Positions 5,955-6,047 of a stretch of DNA of 6,047 nucleotides are shown here, piece by piece. Origin of the DNA: Sphingomonadaceae bacterium (GTDB lineage: Bacteria; Pseudomonadota; Alphaproteobacteria; Sphingomonadales; Sphingomonadaceae); the NCBI GenBank assembly GCA_947442095.1, contig CANEVG010000232.1, positions 1 to 6,047 of the forward strand. Direction: 5' to 3'. A program made the translations under genes and the position numbers. The notes beneath the pieces were generated by a model. The model was not told the DNA's origin and searched no databases. It worked only from the letters and a program-made list of their open reading frames with translations. The first letter of the stretch is position 1; every line of letters begins with the position of its first letter.

Positions 5955-6047
5955 ATGGACCGACAGCCCCCCCTATTCGCCAGACCGCGCGGCGTCTCGC
6001 CGCGCCGTATCGTGATCGTTTCGGCCATGGCAGCGAGCGGATTGCTC
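5955..6047 (+). CDS. Unidentified protein, N-terminal 31 codons only
   Basis: Starts at ATG 5955 and stays open to the right window edge. The visible part has a polar, Arg/Pro-rich beginning (MDRQPPLFARPRGVSPRR) followed by the start of a hydrophobic stretch (IVIVSAMAASGLL), which suggests an inner-membrane anchor or an export signal. The Arg pair before the hydrophobic stretch is only a loose fit to a Tat motif. Codon third positions are mostly G or C, as expected for a coding frame here. An in-frame stop at 5916-5918 and the absence of other start codons after it favour this ATG, although no clear ribosome-binding site precedes it. Too little is visible to name a family or link it to the operon. 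Confidence 0.5.
   Translation, partial: MDRQPPLFARPRGVSPRRIVIVSAMAASGLL

Noticed and set aside
1..6047. CRISPR arrays, tRNA or rRNA genes, transposases, insertion-sequence ends
   Set aside because: No spaced direct repeats, no cloverleaf-like segment and no transposase motif were seen. The only tandem repeat is the coding linker repeat at 3897-3937.

Overview
This is a GC-rich window with strong G/C preference at third codon positions and Shine-Dalgarno-type starts. It looks like a proteobacterium. An alphaproteobacterium of the Sphingomonadales type is my best guess, from codon style and from a general recollection of where this gene set occurs outside Planctomycetes; nothing in the window is a firm taxonomic marker.

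Positions 1-5341 hold one tightly packed minus-strand operon, read from right to left. The order is: (1) a large secreted diheme protein of the planctomycete-cytochrome (PSD/PSCyt, DUF1587-DUF1595-DUF1592-DUF1588-DUF1585) family; (2) a DUF1552 protein with a twin-arginine signal; (3) an ankyrin-repeat protein with a Sec signal peptide; (4) the start of a small exported protein that resembles a class II cytochrome c (cytochrome c'/c-556 type) and is cut by the left window edge. Genes 1 and 2 overlap in ATGA, genes 2 and 3 overlap in ATGCATAA, and genes 3 and 4 are 16 bases apart with a clear ribosome-binding site. All four products carry export signals, so the operon appears to encode an envelope redox system. 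The substrate and reaction are unknown; to my knowledge the DUF1592/DUF1552 pair has no established biochemical function.

Positions 5342-6047 hold little. There is an intergenic region with a weak possible promoter and a leader hairpin for the operon, a possible 47-residue single-pass membrane protein on the plus strand, a further short non-coding stretch, and the first 31 codons of an unidentified plus-strand gene that runs off the right edge. The unusual content is the operon itself: two or three c-type cytochrome modules, a Tat-exported protein with a cluster of His/Asp residues, and a periplasmic ankyrin scaffold, co-translated as a unit.
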